From the NCBI GenBank assembly GCA_963969345.1, contig OZ017770.1:2303246-2367245 (forward strand): DNA of 64,000 nucleotides, in the 5' to 3' direction. This document shows, piece by piece, positions 1-12,400 of the stretch. Both the position numbers and the translations under genes were made by a program. How positions within the stretch are numbered: position 1 is the first letter of the stretch; every line of letters starts with the position of its first letter. The notes beneath the pieces are model-generated. The model was not told the origin of the DNA, made no database searches, and was given only the letters and a program-made list of their open reading frames with translations. The DNA is from Turbatrix aceti (lineage: Eukaryota > Nematoda > Chromadorea > Rhabditida > Panagrolaimidae).

Positions 1-3000
1 GAGGCATTCCTCATTTGCAAGACGTGGAATGAAGGACTTGAACGTGAAAAACCGCAAACAATTGAAACAAGCCGCGTTAACGTGCTTTTTGCGCCTAAAG
101 TTGCTGTCCACCCTTCTGCAATCGTGAACATCGAAGAAGGCGAGCGTGTTGATCTTAGCTGCGACGCTATTGCAAACCCCCAACCAACGCAGTTTGAATG
201 GCAGCACATTTCTTCCGGCGAACGAAAAGCGGATACTAATTGGAGCTTTACAGCCGACAAGCGCAAAGCCGGTGATTACAGATGCTCTGCCGTAAATTCC
301 ATCGACACTGGCTCTTCCAAATTGGTGGTTAACGTTTTTCATGCGCCTACGGTTATCGTGCCACATATGCTGAATCCGGCTGAAGGGGATCGCCTTGTGG
401 TTGACTGCAGGGTAGATGCCAACCCTCCGGCTGATCAAATCGTCTGGACAGGTCCTAATGGCTTCAGCCAAGTTGGCGCCCAGCTGACGATTGATGCCAT
501 TCGGCGCGAGCACATTGGCAACTACACTTGTCAGGCTGGAAATTCCTTTGTGCTGCAGTCAAACGGCAATGCCGTTGTCAAACGCACTGGATCAGGGACG
601 GTTTATGTCAACGTCAAGCGACGACCCGGTGCCGCTTTGATCTCAACTACCCGACTTGTTATAAACACAGGCGACATGTTGACACTGTCGTGTTCAGCAG
701 AGGATGCGGGAAGCCCTGAAGCCAAGTTCCGCTGGGCAACGCCTCTTACAAACAATGTTTACGTTTCCTCGCCGGAGTACGGACACTCGAGTCTGACGAT
801 CAACCAAGCTGGGCTCTCAGATAATGGAATTTACCGTTGTGTGGCTTACAATGACGTCGGAGAAGGCGAGGAAGCTGTCATCAAGTTGCTCGTCATCGAT
901 CCGGCAAAAATAACCCGCTATCCAAACAAAAATCGCGTATTGACGGCTGGTGACATTGACTCATCGATTGACTGTGAAGCATTTGGATACCCTCAGCCTC
1001 AGTTTTCCTGGCTCAAAGACGGGAAGTCGATCGGTGAAAACGTCAGCCCGCACTGGGTCATTCAGAATTTCAAAGCGCAAACAACGTGCAACAATGACAA
1101 AGTATGTCTCTGGAAGGTGACCAGCTCGCTGCGTTTCCACGAGACCGTTGAGTGGTCAGACAAAGGCAACTACACCTGTGTCGCTGAAAATGGCGCAAAT
1201 GGACCTCCGGCAAAGAGTTCAACAATGCTCAACATTATTCATGCTCCCGTCGTCACCAACGATCTTTTTGATGGACTTGCCCTCGCTGCCACAGACCTCG
1301 GAACAGGCGGAAAGGTCACTTGCACTGTTTCGGCCCGACCGGAACCCAACTTTATCTGGCTGAGAAATGGAAAGGAAGTCTCCAAAGATGATGAGCAGTT
1401 TCATGTGTACTCTAGCAAAAAGTACAATGCAATTGATGAGTACGAATCGGTCTTAGAGATTGAAGACGTCGATGAGAAAAGCCTAGGCACTTACACATGC
1501 CAAGCGACTAACGGCCAATCCGGAAAGACTCCGGCTAACGTAAACATTATGCTGGTGAAAAAGGGAAAGCCGCAGACACCGACTCATATCCGGCTTTACG
1601 AAACCTCCCCCACTTGGCTGACTGTCTCCTGGAAACCCGGATTCGACGGCGGAGACAAGCAATACTTCGAAATTGAATACCGAATTAGCAATCCATGGTC
1701 TGGAAAAGAGCAAAGCAAGCCTTTTGTCTTTGTTCTGGACGAATCAAACGCAACCCAGGTGGCTGTATACAAGCGAGATGTTGAATCATCCGTCTCCGGA
1801 GTATCTCAAGTCATGGTGCACAACCTCACAATGCTGACGCCAATGACTGTGTACTGGTACCGAATTCGATCTCGCAATGCTTATGGCTTTTCGGACTGGA
1901 GCGTGCTAACATCGTCGTCAACCTCCGATGCCCCGGAAAGCTCTTTACTGCGAGCCCCGACTTCGTTGCTTTTCCACCCTAGCGAGTCAAAAATATCTTT
2001 TGAGGTTTGTAATTGCCAGATTGGACTCATCCCAAGTTTCATTAATCATTTCAGCCGACAAAGGCAAATAACGACACCTGTGTCTTGCTATACGTCAACG
2101 AAAACAGTCCGCAAGCTGAGTTCAATGGCACTTGGCGCGCCACCGGCTGCTATCCTGCAGATCGCCCTATCCAAAACGTCAAAAAGGCTAGCAACTTTAA
2201 AATTCGTTTTTGTGAACAATGGGATCTCTCAAAATGCTCCCCCGGAATTGAAATACATGGTAAGATTGCAACTCGAAACTTTTGCCTCTCACGAAATTTT
2301 TTTTCTAGTTGCAAATTCATCATCTTTCATCTGGCAGTCAACAATTTTAATTCCGATTGCCGTCATTGTTGCATTTATTCTGCTGTGCATCCTACTATTT
2401 GTTTTTGGCTGCAGAGTTCGTCTTCCATGTTTTAAACGTCAGAACAAATCTGCGGCTAAATACGCGACTCAAACAAAGAGGTACGATTTGTCACGCATTA
2501 TTTTACCTTTTTTGGACCAAACAAAAGTTTTATGCTCTCTTATTTTATTGCAGGACTGACGTCAGCGCTCCCATTACGCAATCGGCAACAAAAAACACGG
2601 TTCTGAATCGGTCAACAACTGATAGTGGTGTGTTCACTTTTGGATCACTGGCTCACTCTCAGCCAAACAATCAATCAGCAGCATTCGACAAGGCTTATTC
2701 AGAGTGAGTATTAAAGCACGACTTTTTTTGAATGTTTACACACAATGTTATCATCGGATTATGTTTTTAGCTCCCGGAATAGTGATGGTGGTGTAGAGAG
2801 TTGGCAAAATTCATCGGAAGAGCACTTTGAATACCACAACGACTCTTTCATGCCGGATTATGGCACACAACTTGTCAATGCGGCTGAATTCACTCCTTCT
2901 TATCCCGGGAACGCGCCCGGAGCTTTGAAAAAATATGCAATAGATAACACCTCCCACCAACCTGACAACACCTATCCCCTGGCGGTGTCGTCAACTGAGC

Positions 3001-3071
3001 AGGTTAATGACAGCGATTCACTCTGCTCAGCGGGAGGATCATGGCGTGTAATTCGTGAAATTATTGTCTAG
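1..3071 (+). CDS. Nephrin/SYG-2-like immunoglobulin superfamily receptor (5' partial)
   Basis: The frame is open from base 1, so the start lies outside the window. Exons: 1-2004, 2055-2259, 2309-2480, 2554-2703, 2771-3071; 943 residues are visible. There is the end of one Ig domain, then five complete Ig domains, each with the paired Cys and a Tyr-x-Cys motif, one fibronectin III domain (about bases 1570-1960), an extracellular tail, a transmembrane helix near 2350-2410 and a basic, Ser/Asn-rich cytoplasmic tail. Several Ig domains followed by one FN3 and one TM helix is the plan of nephrin, Drosophila Sns/Hibris and C. elegans SYG-2, heterophilic adhesion receptors used in synapse placement and cell fusion. 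The family is confident; the exact ortholog is not. A likely polyadenylation signal AATAAA is at 3380-3385. Confidence 0.88.
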
Positions 3072-4563
3072 TCACATTATTTTTATTCCTAATATTGTTT
3101 GACAGAAATAGCAGCTTATTTTTGACCGTTGCCAATTCGGGTTTATTTATGTTTGTGTTTAAATGGTACTTTCGAATGATATACTCCCTTTGTTACCATA
3201 TGCTTTTATTCACGATGACTTGTGAATATTTCCAAGATCTCATTTTGCTTTAACCATGATTTGACAAACAAAACAAATTGTATTTTCTTCCCATCGCACT
3301 ACTTAGATTTCCTTGAACTCAAAGTCCACCAAAGCAAGCTTGTTCTCGTTCAATTGTTATATTTGTATACAAAGTGATTAATAAACAGTGTATGTGATAC
3401 AGCATTCCCACAGTCATTGCTACCTGGGGCCCCAGCACGCGTTGGTTTCAGGCAGCAGGCGGAAAGGCACGCTTTTTTATTTAAACGAGTGTTTACTGGT
3501 GCATACATATCTATTTTGAGATTTTTTATTGTGTCCAAGTCTCAGATTCATTGCATAGCATCGTTTGGCTTGTTAACAACTGCTCGATGTCGTTTTAAAT
3601 TCAGCTGCTATCTTGTTTGATTTTTTGCGACTGTTTTTTTGCTCTTTAGCCTAATGTTGGGTATAAAACTGCACCCCCAAAAGCAATATTAATAAAGAAT
3701 GTGCTCACTTAGCTATTTTCTTTGTGAATCAAATTTACTTACCTACATACTCTCCGGACTCGCTAACGAAGTTTGCATTCCTCAAGACAATTTCTCCAAA
3801 CAAAAGCATGTTTATCGTGTCGTCTGCGTATTACTGCACTATAGCTTACATAATTACGGACTCAATTTAAAAACGTTTAACACAAATGATGTAATTACCC
3901 TTTAGTCCAGAAAAAGAGAAACGCCTCTTAAAATAAAAACCAGAAAGAATTTCCACTCTGCAGTGCCTTGCCAAAGCGTGCTCGTATTTCAACTTTTTTT
4001 ACGTCTTTTAACATCGATTTTATTTTTGCTTATGTATATTTGTCAGCACAAATTTCCAATAAATGTAACACAAGGCGTGCATTAAGTATAAAACTATTTT
4101 TTGACATAATAACCCGTAAAATTGCTGAGACATCATTTCGAGGCGTATGCGACGTTGGCATGCAACTTGAGGAGGACTCTACCAACCCCAGGGGCAGTCG
4201 ACGAGCTACCGTCTTTGTAGCCACCAAACAGCGTACCCCTTTTTTCCTCCCCCTTTTGGCATTCCATTTTTTCACCCACTTGAGTGCCTTGAGTCAGGGG
4301 CTATCTCTTCAGAAAGGGGGTCGTATTGTAGTAGTCATCCGTTTTATTAATTTCTTAAAAATGTTTTGAAAAACTTACTCCTGTATTTTTCCGCTGTTTG
4401 GCGCATTTAGTTTATGGCTAATCATTCATGCGCAATGCATATTAATGCTTTTGAATGTTGGACATAAAAATGTGGTTCAATTTTCAATTTTTTCAATTTA
4501 TATCTCTTACTCGTACACACGGGATAAAGATTGTAGCGTTTATTTACAACTTAATTCCGGCAA
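3072..4563. other. Intergenic, AT-rich
   Basis: This stretch holds the 3' untranslated region of the Ig receptor and the upstream region of the Sp17-like gene. Open frames here (for example 3968-4369) are compositionally poor and show no splice-supported extension or recognisable domain. Nothing else was recognised. Confidence 0.5.
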
Positions 4564-5707
4564 ATGGCTGATAGCGTTACAAACAAGTACAAGGTTCCTC
4601 CGGGTCTTCGACCCCTGCTCGAAGCTTTCGCCCGCGAAACGCTACGTGCTCAGCCCGATGACTTGTATCATTTTGGGCAACTTTTTTTTAATATTCTTCA
4701 ACTACACAAACAACGTATGTTTCGTACGAGAGGGCTTTGTCGGCTTGGTTTTAATTAACATGTCGTTGAAAGCTATCTTTGTTTGCAGAAAACCCGACTA
4801 CTGACGTAATTTCGGATCAAATAAGTTACGATATGTTCCGCACTGAACTCCATCATAAGGTAAAGGCCCTCCCGTAAAAAAACAGAGCAAATTGTCAATA
4901 CATGTGACGTTATAATTTTGAAGCACTCAAAACTCCTCTACTGTGTTTTTTCTTCTTTTCAGTATAATGCTCAGCGCTTTTCAACAGACTCGCCACAGAA
5001 CAGTCAAGAGACTTTAGCAGCTACCAAAATCCAGGCAGCCTTCCGCGGTCACGCAGTAAGTTTTTTTCTGATACACTTTTTTTTTTGATTTCAGCATGAA
5101 AGCTGAGAACAACATTGTTGTTTGTATCTTTGTATTCTTATTCTAGGTGCGAAGTCATCCAGAGAAATACGGATTGGATAAAGTCCCTGACGAGCGGCGG
5201 CGATCAACTGATCGGTTAAAATATATGGACACAAAGAAAGACCTGAAGTAGGTGTTTTCAGCTACATTTTTTTACAGATTGCGATAGATAAAAGACCTGA
5301 AGACCTGATTTTTTTTTTAGATTGATAGTCTTTGCTTTGCGTCTTATGATTTTCTTTCAGGAGGCATTCTGTTGGAGGCTACAGCTTGGAAACGATGACT
5401 TCGCCCGAGGACCGCGCAGCTACCAAGATTCAGGCTGAAATTCGAGGCTTTCTGACCCGCAAACGTGTCGATAATTTGAAAAAAGAGAATAACGATGCCG
5501 CCACCAAGATTCAAGCTCACATTCGGTATGATTTTAATTGTGTATTGGTTATTTGCCGTCTCTTACGTAGATGACTAACTTTACAGCGGATTTCTGACTC
5601 GCAAGCATCTTGAAGATGAAGGACTTATCTCGCCCTCGCGTTCTCGTAATAACTTGACAAATCGCTCCAGCGACAACTTGGAATCGCCTAAAGCTGAAAG
5701 CAAGTAA
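4564..5707 (+). CDS. RIIa-domain / IQ-motif protein, sperm surface protein Sp17-like
   Basis: Exons 4564-4714, 4789-4859, 4963-5055, 5147-5247, 5361-5525 and 5587-5707 give 233 residues. Residues 1-50 form an RIIa (R2D2) dimerisation/docking domain: Pro-Pro-Gly-Leu-Arg near the start, then an amphipathic helix. Three IQ motifs follow (Ala-Thr-Lys-Ile-Gln cores in exons 3, 5 and the end of 5 running into 6), then a Ser/Asn-rich tail. RIIa domains bind A-kinase anchoring proteins and IQ motifs bind calmodulin. Mammalian Sp17 has the same order but only one IQ motif, so this protein is longer. A role in sperm or cilia is inferred from the family. The start is the first ATG and begins directly with the RIIa domain. 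Confidence 0.8.
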
Positions 5708-6221
5708 CAACCAGCAGCCAGCCACAAAGCAAACCCCCGACACCAAAGTTTGTTAATCTGTGATATCGATGAGTCGTATTACGTTTTCAAATTTTTTTTA
5801 AAAAAGCTGAAGTTCAAAGGGTACGCATGCATGGCTTTTTTTCTATCCCCTATCAAAAAAATAAGAATAAGAGAAAGGCAGCGGATTGAAATGTTTTTGA
5901 CATGCAGATATTGTTTAATAAATTGATTCAGCGCACGATTTGTAACCAGGCAGCAGCAAACTTTTTCTTGGGAGTTCATCTATTTCTCAGAAAAACAAGA
6001 ATGTTAAAAACATAATTTTTTCTTAGATCACAATTTTTTTAGCCGGAAAGATATTTCATTTCATTTGCATCATTTTTTTGTTGTAAATATGTGACAGTGT
6101 CTACAACGTACTTCCAAAAGGTTTGTAAGACAATTCAAAAACAAACACGTTGTCAAAAGGTTTTTGTGTTTGGGACGTAGGGGTAGTATGCGTCTTGCGG
6201 GTAATACGTAGGTCCACTGAT
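5708..6221. other. Intergenic between convergent genes
   Basis: This is the 3' flank shared by the Sp17-like gene (+) and the Cys-rich membrane protein (-). It is AT-rich, and no gene or repeat was seen. Confidence 0.5.
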
Positions 6222-6969
6222 CTATAAATGTTTTAACACGTCATCACACACATCTTGTGAAAAATCTCTCACCTGTGAAGCCGTTGAGCTATGCGCAGAG
6301 CTTTCTGTGAATTGTTCCCGCTGCTTTTGATTGTTATGCTTATTGAGAAGGTAGAGAGAGAGCATTGCGATAACAATGAGCACCGTTACCAGGATAAATG
6401 CCACGAGAAGTGCAATTGCCCAGCCGTAGCCGGAGTTGTACTCTTGGTGTTCACTTGCATTGCAACATCCGTGAGGGCAGCAGCCAAGCTCGCAGATGTA
6501 AGCAATCGGGCTGTCACCGCTGATGTTCCGGTAGTAACAAAGTGCGTGATTGTGTTCTACAAAAATAAAAAAATGACTGGAATTTGAATAATTATCAGAC
6601 TTACCTGCTATTTCCTGTTTGATCAATTCACCGACGTGTTTTCGAATGCTTACAATGCCTGTTGTCGTGGATGTTCTAAAAAAACAGTAAGTAAACCACG
6701 CATGAAAAACTATGAACGCTAAAGTATCATACGTTGTTGTCGAAGCGAGATAAATCTGTTCCTGTTCACTGTTTGGAAAATTCTGCCATCGGGACATATT
6801 TCTGAAAAAAAATAAGAGCAAGTAAATTATCCTCGTACATGTAGTCAGAGTAGCCCGAATAAAAGTGATACACATGCACGCGGAGGACAACGCGTTCGGT
6901 CACTACCATCACCGTTAGCCCCACTTGTATCAAACTCAAAGTAAAACAAAAACAGTAACCAACAATCAT
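6222..6969 (-). CDS. Small single-pass membrane protein with Cys-rich ectodomain, function unknown
   Basis: Exons on the minus strand: 6839-6969, 6733-6801, 6605-6675, 6222-6556; 201 residues. An N-terminal hydrophobic stretch from the chosen Met looks like a signal peptide. A short Cys cluster (Cys-Tyr-Tyr, then Cys-Glu-Leu-Gly-Cys-Cys-Pro-His-Gly-Cys-Cys) precedes one strong transmembrane helix and a Ser/Gln-rich cytoplasmic tail. A Cys/Tyr-rich ectodomain followed by TM and a short tail recalls the loose Shisa/WBP1/VOPP1/CYYR1 group of trafficking adaptors, but no family is assigned. The first intron (6802-6838) is only 37 bp, so the N-terminal exon is the least certain part. Codon phase matches at all three junctions. 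Confidence 0.6.
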
Positions 6970-7517
6970 CCTCACTCGAAAAAAGGATTGTATCACAACG
7001 CAAAAATTCGTCGAAGCAAATTTACTACGGAGTTGTTGTATTAGCCGAAGCGGAGGGGGAATAAAAATCTTTTGCGAAGCTTGTAAGGCAGTCAACGTCT
7101 GACAGGACTCTTAACGTCACACCGCGCGCCTTACCTGTGCAATTGAACGCAAGACTATTGACTCATTGACAAATTCGAAAAAGCTTCATACACCCAGCCA
7201 GCTCAAAAGCTGGACCGACGGAATTGGTATTACCAAAAACTGACAGGGTCAAATAAGCGCTGACGTTGACAGGTAAATCTCATATTTATTTATTTTGAGA
7301 AAGTTTTAAGTTGTGTTCAAAAGTTGTCACTGTCGATTGTCTTCTTTGGTAAACAATTGACACGCGTACAATTTATCTCCGGGGTTTGGTAAGCGGTCAC
7401 TCGTTCGCTAGTCCCTTTAAGATTTTTTTTCATCCTTTATGTGTACTTGATTTTCAACGTTTTACAATAAACAAACATTTCCAATTAGTAAGAAAAGAAC
7501 AAGAGTGCTTCTAATCG
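6970..7517. other. Intergenic
   Basis: This is the upstream region of the Cys-rich membrane protein and the 3' flank of WDR54, both on the minus strand. No tRNA-like or coding signal was recognised. Confidence 0.45.
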
Positions 7518-8821
7518 CTATCGTTTTTTTAGAATTCGAAAGATGTGGAGTTTGGTGAAATCGTAAGCAACAGCAGCAAATGCGTTACCGCGGGCGTTGA
7601 CGAACTGTGCACAGGTGATCGAGCGGTTCAACACCTTTTCGCAGTGTCGGAATTCCACCTGCAAACAAATAGTAATGACTGAACCGATCCCCCCGATCGT
7701 GCATCCATGCTGACACCCACCTGGTAAGCATCTGGCTTTCGTGTGTGCAACTTCCACACAGTCATCTGACCATCGTGGGATGAGGTCACAAAATAAGCTG
7801 ACTCAGGGGCCACAGAGACAGAAGTAACCTCGCGTGCGTGTGCTGTCACCTCAGCCATTAGTTCTCCGGTTACGACAGAAAACAGCAGGATCTGTCCACG
7901 ATAGGTTCCGCAGAGAGCTTGTTTACGAAGGATATTGATGCAGCTAACATTTGCACCAACCGACATTCGTCTCTGAACACCTTTCATGTTACGATTCCAT
8001 ACGGCAACATTGCCGTTGACATCCGCTGATATGGTTATGAAGTCGAACAAGCAAGTTGCGAGACCGATGATCGGATATTTGTGGTCATTGAGCGGCTTTT
8101 TGATGCTCACACTGTCACTACAGGAGAAAGTCAGGATCGTGCCGCTGTGAGTGCCTCAAAATAACCGAGTTTTAATTTCTGTCAATAAATTAATTTAATT
8201 TTAAGTTTGAATAAAATGTTGCTCATTTTGTTCTTCAAGTTCTTACGAATTCCAAGTTAAAACTTACCAACGTAAACGTAATTATCGACACAAGTAATGC
8301 CGCGCGCAACCGTGAATGTCTCAATGTCTTCGGGGGTGGTTTTGTCCGACAATTCTTCAAGTTCCTTGACTTCATTCTTAAAAACAAAGCGTAACTGAGG
8401 AAAAAGTGTTCAGCATGATGTGATACCGAACAAACCTTTTGTGCGACTGAAATGAGCAGTTTTTCGTCTTCTACATCGTACATTTGAATGTTGCCCGCCG
8501 TGGTAACAACGAGGATGGGATAATTTCGGTCAACAGGTGTGCAGAATTTTACCTGCACAGCAAAAAGGGAAGAATTGGTATCCTTATCCAGAAGAGGAAT
8601 GGTACTGGTTTTAATGTTTTCAAAATTGGGTTCCCATTGTAGGAGGTTCACCTGTAGCCAGGAGACATTATTTTTAAAGCTTGGGGAATTGTTTTTACCT
8701 GGTATTTGCCGCAGATAGCAGCATATGTGATCATGCGCGGCTCGTAGTAGCAGATCGAGAGATTACCCGAAAACGGGCTAACATTTGTCGACAATTCAAT
8801 ATTTTGACTTAATTCAAACAT
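7518..8821 (-). CDS. WDR54: WD repeat-containing protein 54
   Basis: Exons on the minus strand: 8699-8821, 8436-8651, 8268-8394, 7721-8154, 7518-7658; 346 residues, close to the size of vertebrate WDR54. The protein aligns to WDR54 along its length: the early Leu-Ser-Ile-Cys / Ile-Thr-Tyr strand, Gly-Asn-Ile-Gln-Met-Tyr, Val-Gly-Thr-His-Ser-Gly, Ala-His-Ala-Arg-Glu-Val, and a C-terminal Val-Glu-Phe-Arg-His-Cys-Glu block followed by Ala-Val-Ala-Tyr-Asp. These build a single beta-propeller. WDR54 is poorly characterised and has been linked to EGF receptor signalling and vesicle traffic in mammals. The upstream 594 bp is shared head to head with WDR24. A tempting splice acceptor near 8553 is not used, because reading through matches the family. 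Confidence 0.85.
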
Positions 8822-9415
8822 GTTGAAGTGCAAATGCTAACTACGTGTCACGGCTGTGAGATTGGGTATTAAATATAGCGTAGTCATGGAAACTAAGTTG
8901 TGCATTAAGTTTTTTTCCTTTTTTCTCTTTTTTTGTACGTGATTATCCGTTTTGTACATGCCCAGCTGACAATTTTTGTCTTTAGTCGGTTAAATCTTGC
9001 AGACAAGATTTTTTGTACTCTCCCTCATTTCACAAGTAAAAGCTATATGCATACTGCGTAATTGCCTTTGTCTAACAGGATCTACGGTTTTTAAAAAACA
9101 GAGAGTGAGTCGGCATGCTCAACCACAACAAATCGTAAATGACAGAGACGAACTGCGATCCTTTCCTGCGGTACAAAATGTCAACTACCCATACTTCGTA
9201 CCAGTCATCCCTCATCTCCATACTTTTGTTTCTTTTTAAAACGATGGGCGTATTTTGCCTTCGGTTTATCCCGCGGCAAACTTCAAAAAACAAATTTAAT
9301 AAAGGCAAGCAAAGAAAATATCGCGGAATATATTAACGCAATGTGAATAAGTGTCTCAGCAAGAAAAAATGCATATAAAGAAGAAGCTAGAGTTTATAAT
9401 TACCCGCATATTTGA
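8822..9415. promoter_or_regulatory. Shared divergent upstream region of WDR54 and WDR24
   Basis: WDR54 starts at 8821 on the minus strand and WDR24 at 9416 on the plus strand, so this 594 bp must hold both promoters. A TATAAA at 9374-9379 lies 36 bp before the WDR24 ATG and could be a core promoter element. No other gene was seen. Confidence 0.45.
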
Positions 9416-12400
9416 ATGGAGATTGTAGACCGCTTCGAACTTTTGCCGGACACATCTGTACGGTTTCATGATCCAATCGATGGCATTGCAGCAAATCCTA
9501 TGTTTGATCGCTTTGCGATTGCCCAGCGATACAAACGAGATGCCCGAAGTAAGTATTTATCTTGCGCGTCGTCTTGTTGTGTTCACGGATTTACTCTTTG
9601 TTCGTTTTAGGAGGAAATTTTTGCACGTCGGCATTGACTTTTGTTAATCTTCAAGATGAGTATTTTACGGTGAAGGGAACGCTGCTCCACAAAATACCCA
9701 GACTATCACATACAACGCAGAGCTCGGTTTCATGGAGTCGTCTCGCAGGCACGCTTGTTTTTATGAGCTCAAAGTGAAAATTACAAACGCGTTATTTTAG
9801 ATCAGAACATCGCCATGACTACTGGTACTGGCTTCGTCTTGTTATGGGATCTCAATTCGTGCAAGAGTCGTAAGTAGGGATCAGGGTGAGGCAAATTGGC
9901 TTACGGACAAGGTCACGCTGGCACGCGATAAATAGGAGTCGACTTTGGCACACTATGGGTGCGCCAAATGTCGATTTTTTTTCACCAAAATGTGTTTTTA
10001 CAAATGTATATGAAAAAATAGTTATAAGCAGTTTGATGCAAGATGCATAAACCTCTATTGTGTTACATTTAGTTTGACGGACAACATCAAAATGTTCGTT
10101 ATATGGTTTACAGCTGCAGGAACTGTGCAATGGCAAACAGGATAAGATGACTGCTCAATTTGAAGCCTTATAGATTAAGACTAAGACCAGTTTTCAAGAC
10201 GGACAAGTAATTTTTTTAATGACAGCCGAAATACGGATTTTTTACACTGAAGAAACAAATGAGCATCTGGTATTATTCTTCAAAAAAACCGTACTTACAG
10301 AAACCATGCCGTGTTCGAGAACAGCTACTGTCGTCAAGTTTCATCCCAAGTATGGAAAGGAACTCGGCTTATGTTCTCGGGACGGCAAGATCGAGCTCCA
10401 CGACCTGCGTGTTGTACCTCGGGAGCACCGAACAATTCACTGTCCGCAAATGAATCTACGGGATTTTGACTTTGGATGCTGCCCCGGAAATCGCACTATG
10501 CTGGCCGTTGTCGGCGAGAATGGCGGTGTTCGGATCTACGACTACAGACAACCGTCTATGGTCTACCAAGAGTGGATATCGCATAATGGACCCGCCTTTG
10601 CTGTTGCCTTTAATCCGGTACAAGACAGCATAATTGCGACTGGCGGTCGTGATAAGTGCATTCGGGTAAGCAGACCAGACGCTCGCTTTCTGGTGTTCAT
10701 CTGTTGTGATTAAGGTTTGGGATTGGAAGTCGACACCCGGACCCAGTGCGCAGAAGCTGCATGTCATTGACACCTCTTTTGCCGTTGGCAGAATGGCTTG
10801 GACAAATGACTGCAAATGGGACATCTGCAGCGTTCCGGCTTTTACACCCAATACAGCACTTGCCGACTACGTGATTAAAATATGGGACGCCCAGCAGCCC
10901 TACCTCCCCCTCATGCAATTCCGGCCTCACAAGTCTACTGTTACGGGTGTGGTTTTACAAAAAAAAATCATGCAAGCTTACTCCTCGCTTTTCGTTTTTA
11001 GACATTTCTTTCCCTGACCGAGCCTTTAATTTTGGCCGGAGATTTGTTTCGTCCGACGACACCGGTCGATTGGTATATAATACCTACAACCGAGCTTACC
11101 ATCCAATGGACAATCTGTCGTTTTTCGCAATGTCTACGTCCACAACGCATGACGAGATCCTGCTTACATTTCCTGTGGAATTGAAGTCAGAGAATGGCGT
11201 TAAAAAGTACGGATCCGAGATGCATATATTGAAGCTACTCAATGTCGTCAACTCAGCCGAAGATATGCGATTTCTGGCAAAATAGTAAGTCATTGGATTG
11301 ATCCCTGCTTAGGAGTACTCAAATTAAGGGGGTTAGGTATGAATTATTACCAAAAAGATCTGTCAAGTACAGACGTAATTAGATTTATGTTCACGATATT
11401 TCCTTGTTGCTTTTCCACGTTTTTTTGCAATTAAGACGCCAAAACTATCTATCAACCAGTCGTAAAGTTTTTTTGGATACCGTAATTCCCGATTTTGCTT
11501 ATCAGGCGTTCTTAATTGAGCATATTGTTAAAAAAATATTTGTAGGCATATAATTACCCCAAAAACTCTTCTATTTTAATTTTTGTGCAAAAAATATTTG
11601 TTTTACAAAAATCAGTTGCATGCATTTGTTGACATTTTGACTTGTGAACGTATCATTTAGGGAATTGCTTTCTTAATTGCATTTTCAGCTACCATGTTCT
11701 GTCGCGTAAACGCGAGCCCGCAAGCGAGTTGTGTCTTTACAACGCTAATGTGGCAAAGCACATTGGGCGCACTGATCTTGCTTTGACATGGAACAATCTG
11801 GTCTTGCTGCTTGAAGATAACACGATCTCGGCTGCCCGTCCCACTATGGGGGAATCACAACGACGCGTAGTTCGAAAAAGGGTTTCAAAAATGGTAAAAC
11901 GTTTCCTTCGTGTGCCAAAAGATTTGAAAACGGTAGAGCGACGAAAAGTGAAACCACGCAAGGTCGCACAACAAAGTATGACAGCTTTTTGTTTTGTGCG
12001 TAGTTTGTGTTTAATAGGACATTTTGTATACAGCTGGAAGAGAAGATAACCCCGAACTGAAAAAGGAAAGACGTCTGCTGGGCAGCCTGGTCAAGTACTC
12101 TGCTCTCGTTGACGACGATGAAATCAAAGACCTTGATTACCTTTCCCATGAAGTAACTCACGAGTTCTCGATGGATACTTTGTGCTTTGACATGGACGAG
12201 GAGCTCTTCGTCGACAATACGTTTATTCATCCATCACAAATTCCTGAGCAATTTACTCGCAAACCGCTTATGTAAGTGCTCAATGTTCTTTGCTTGATTT
12301 GGTTGTACTTTTGTCTTTCTTACAGGCCAAATCGTAAAAAGGAAGTGACACATCGCAGGCACTGGTATGAGACGCCCGGAGCTCCCCGTGAGTATGAAGA

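Noticed and set aside
3968..4369. 133-codon plus-strand open frame
   Set aside because: Its composition looks like translated AT-rich noncoding DNA and it has no domain, signal or splice support.
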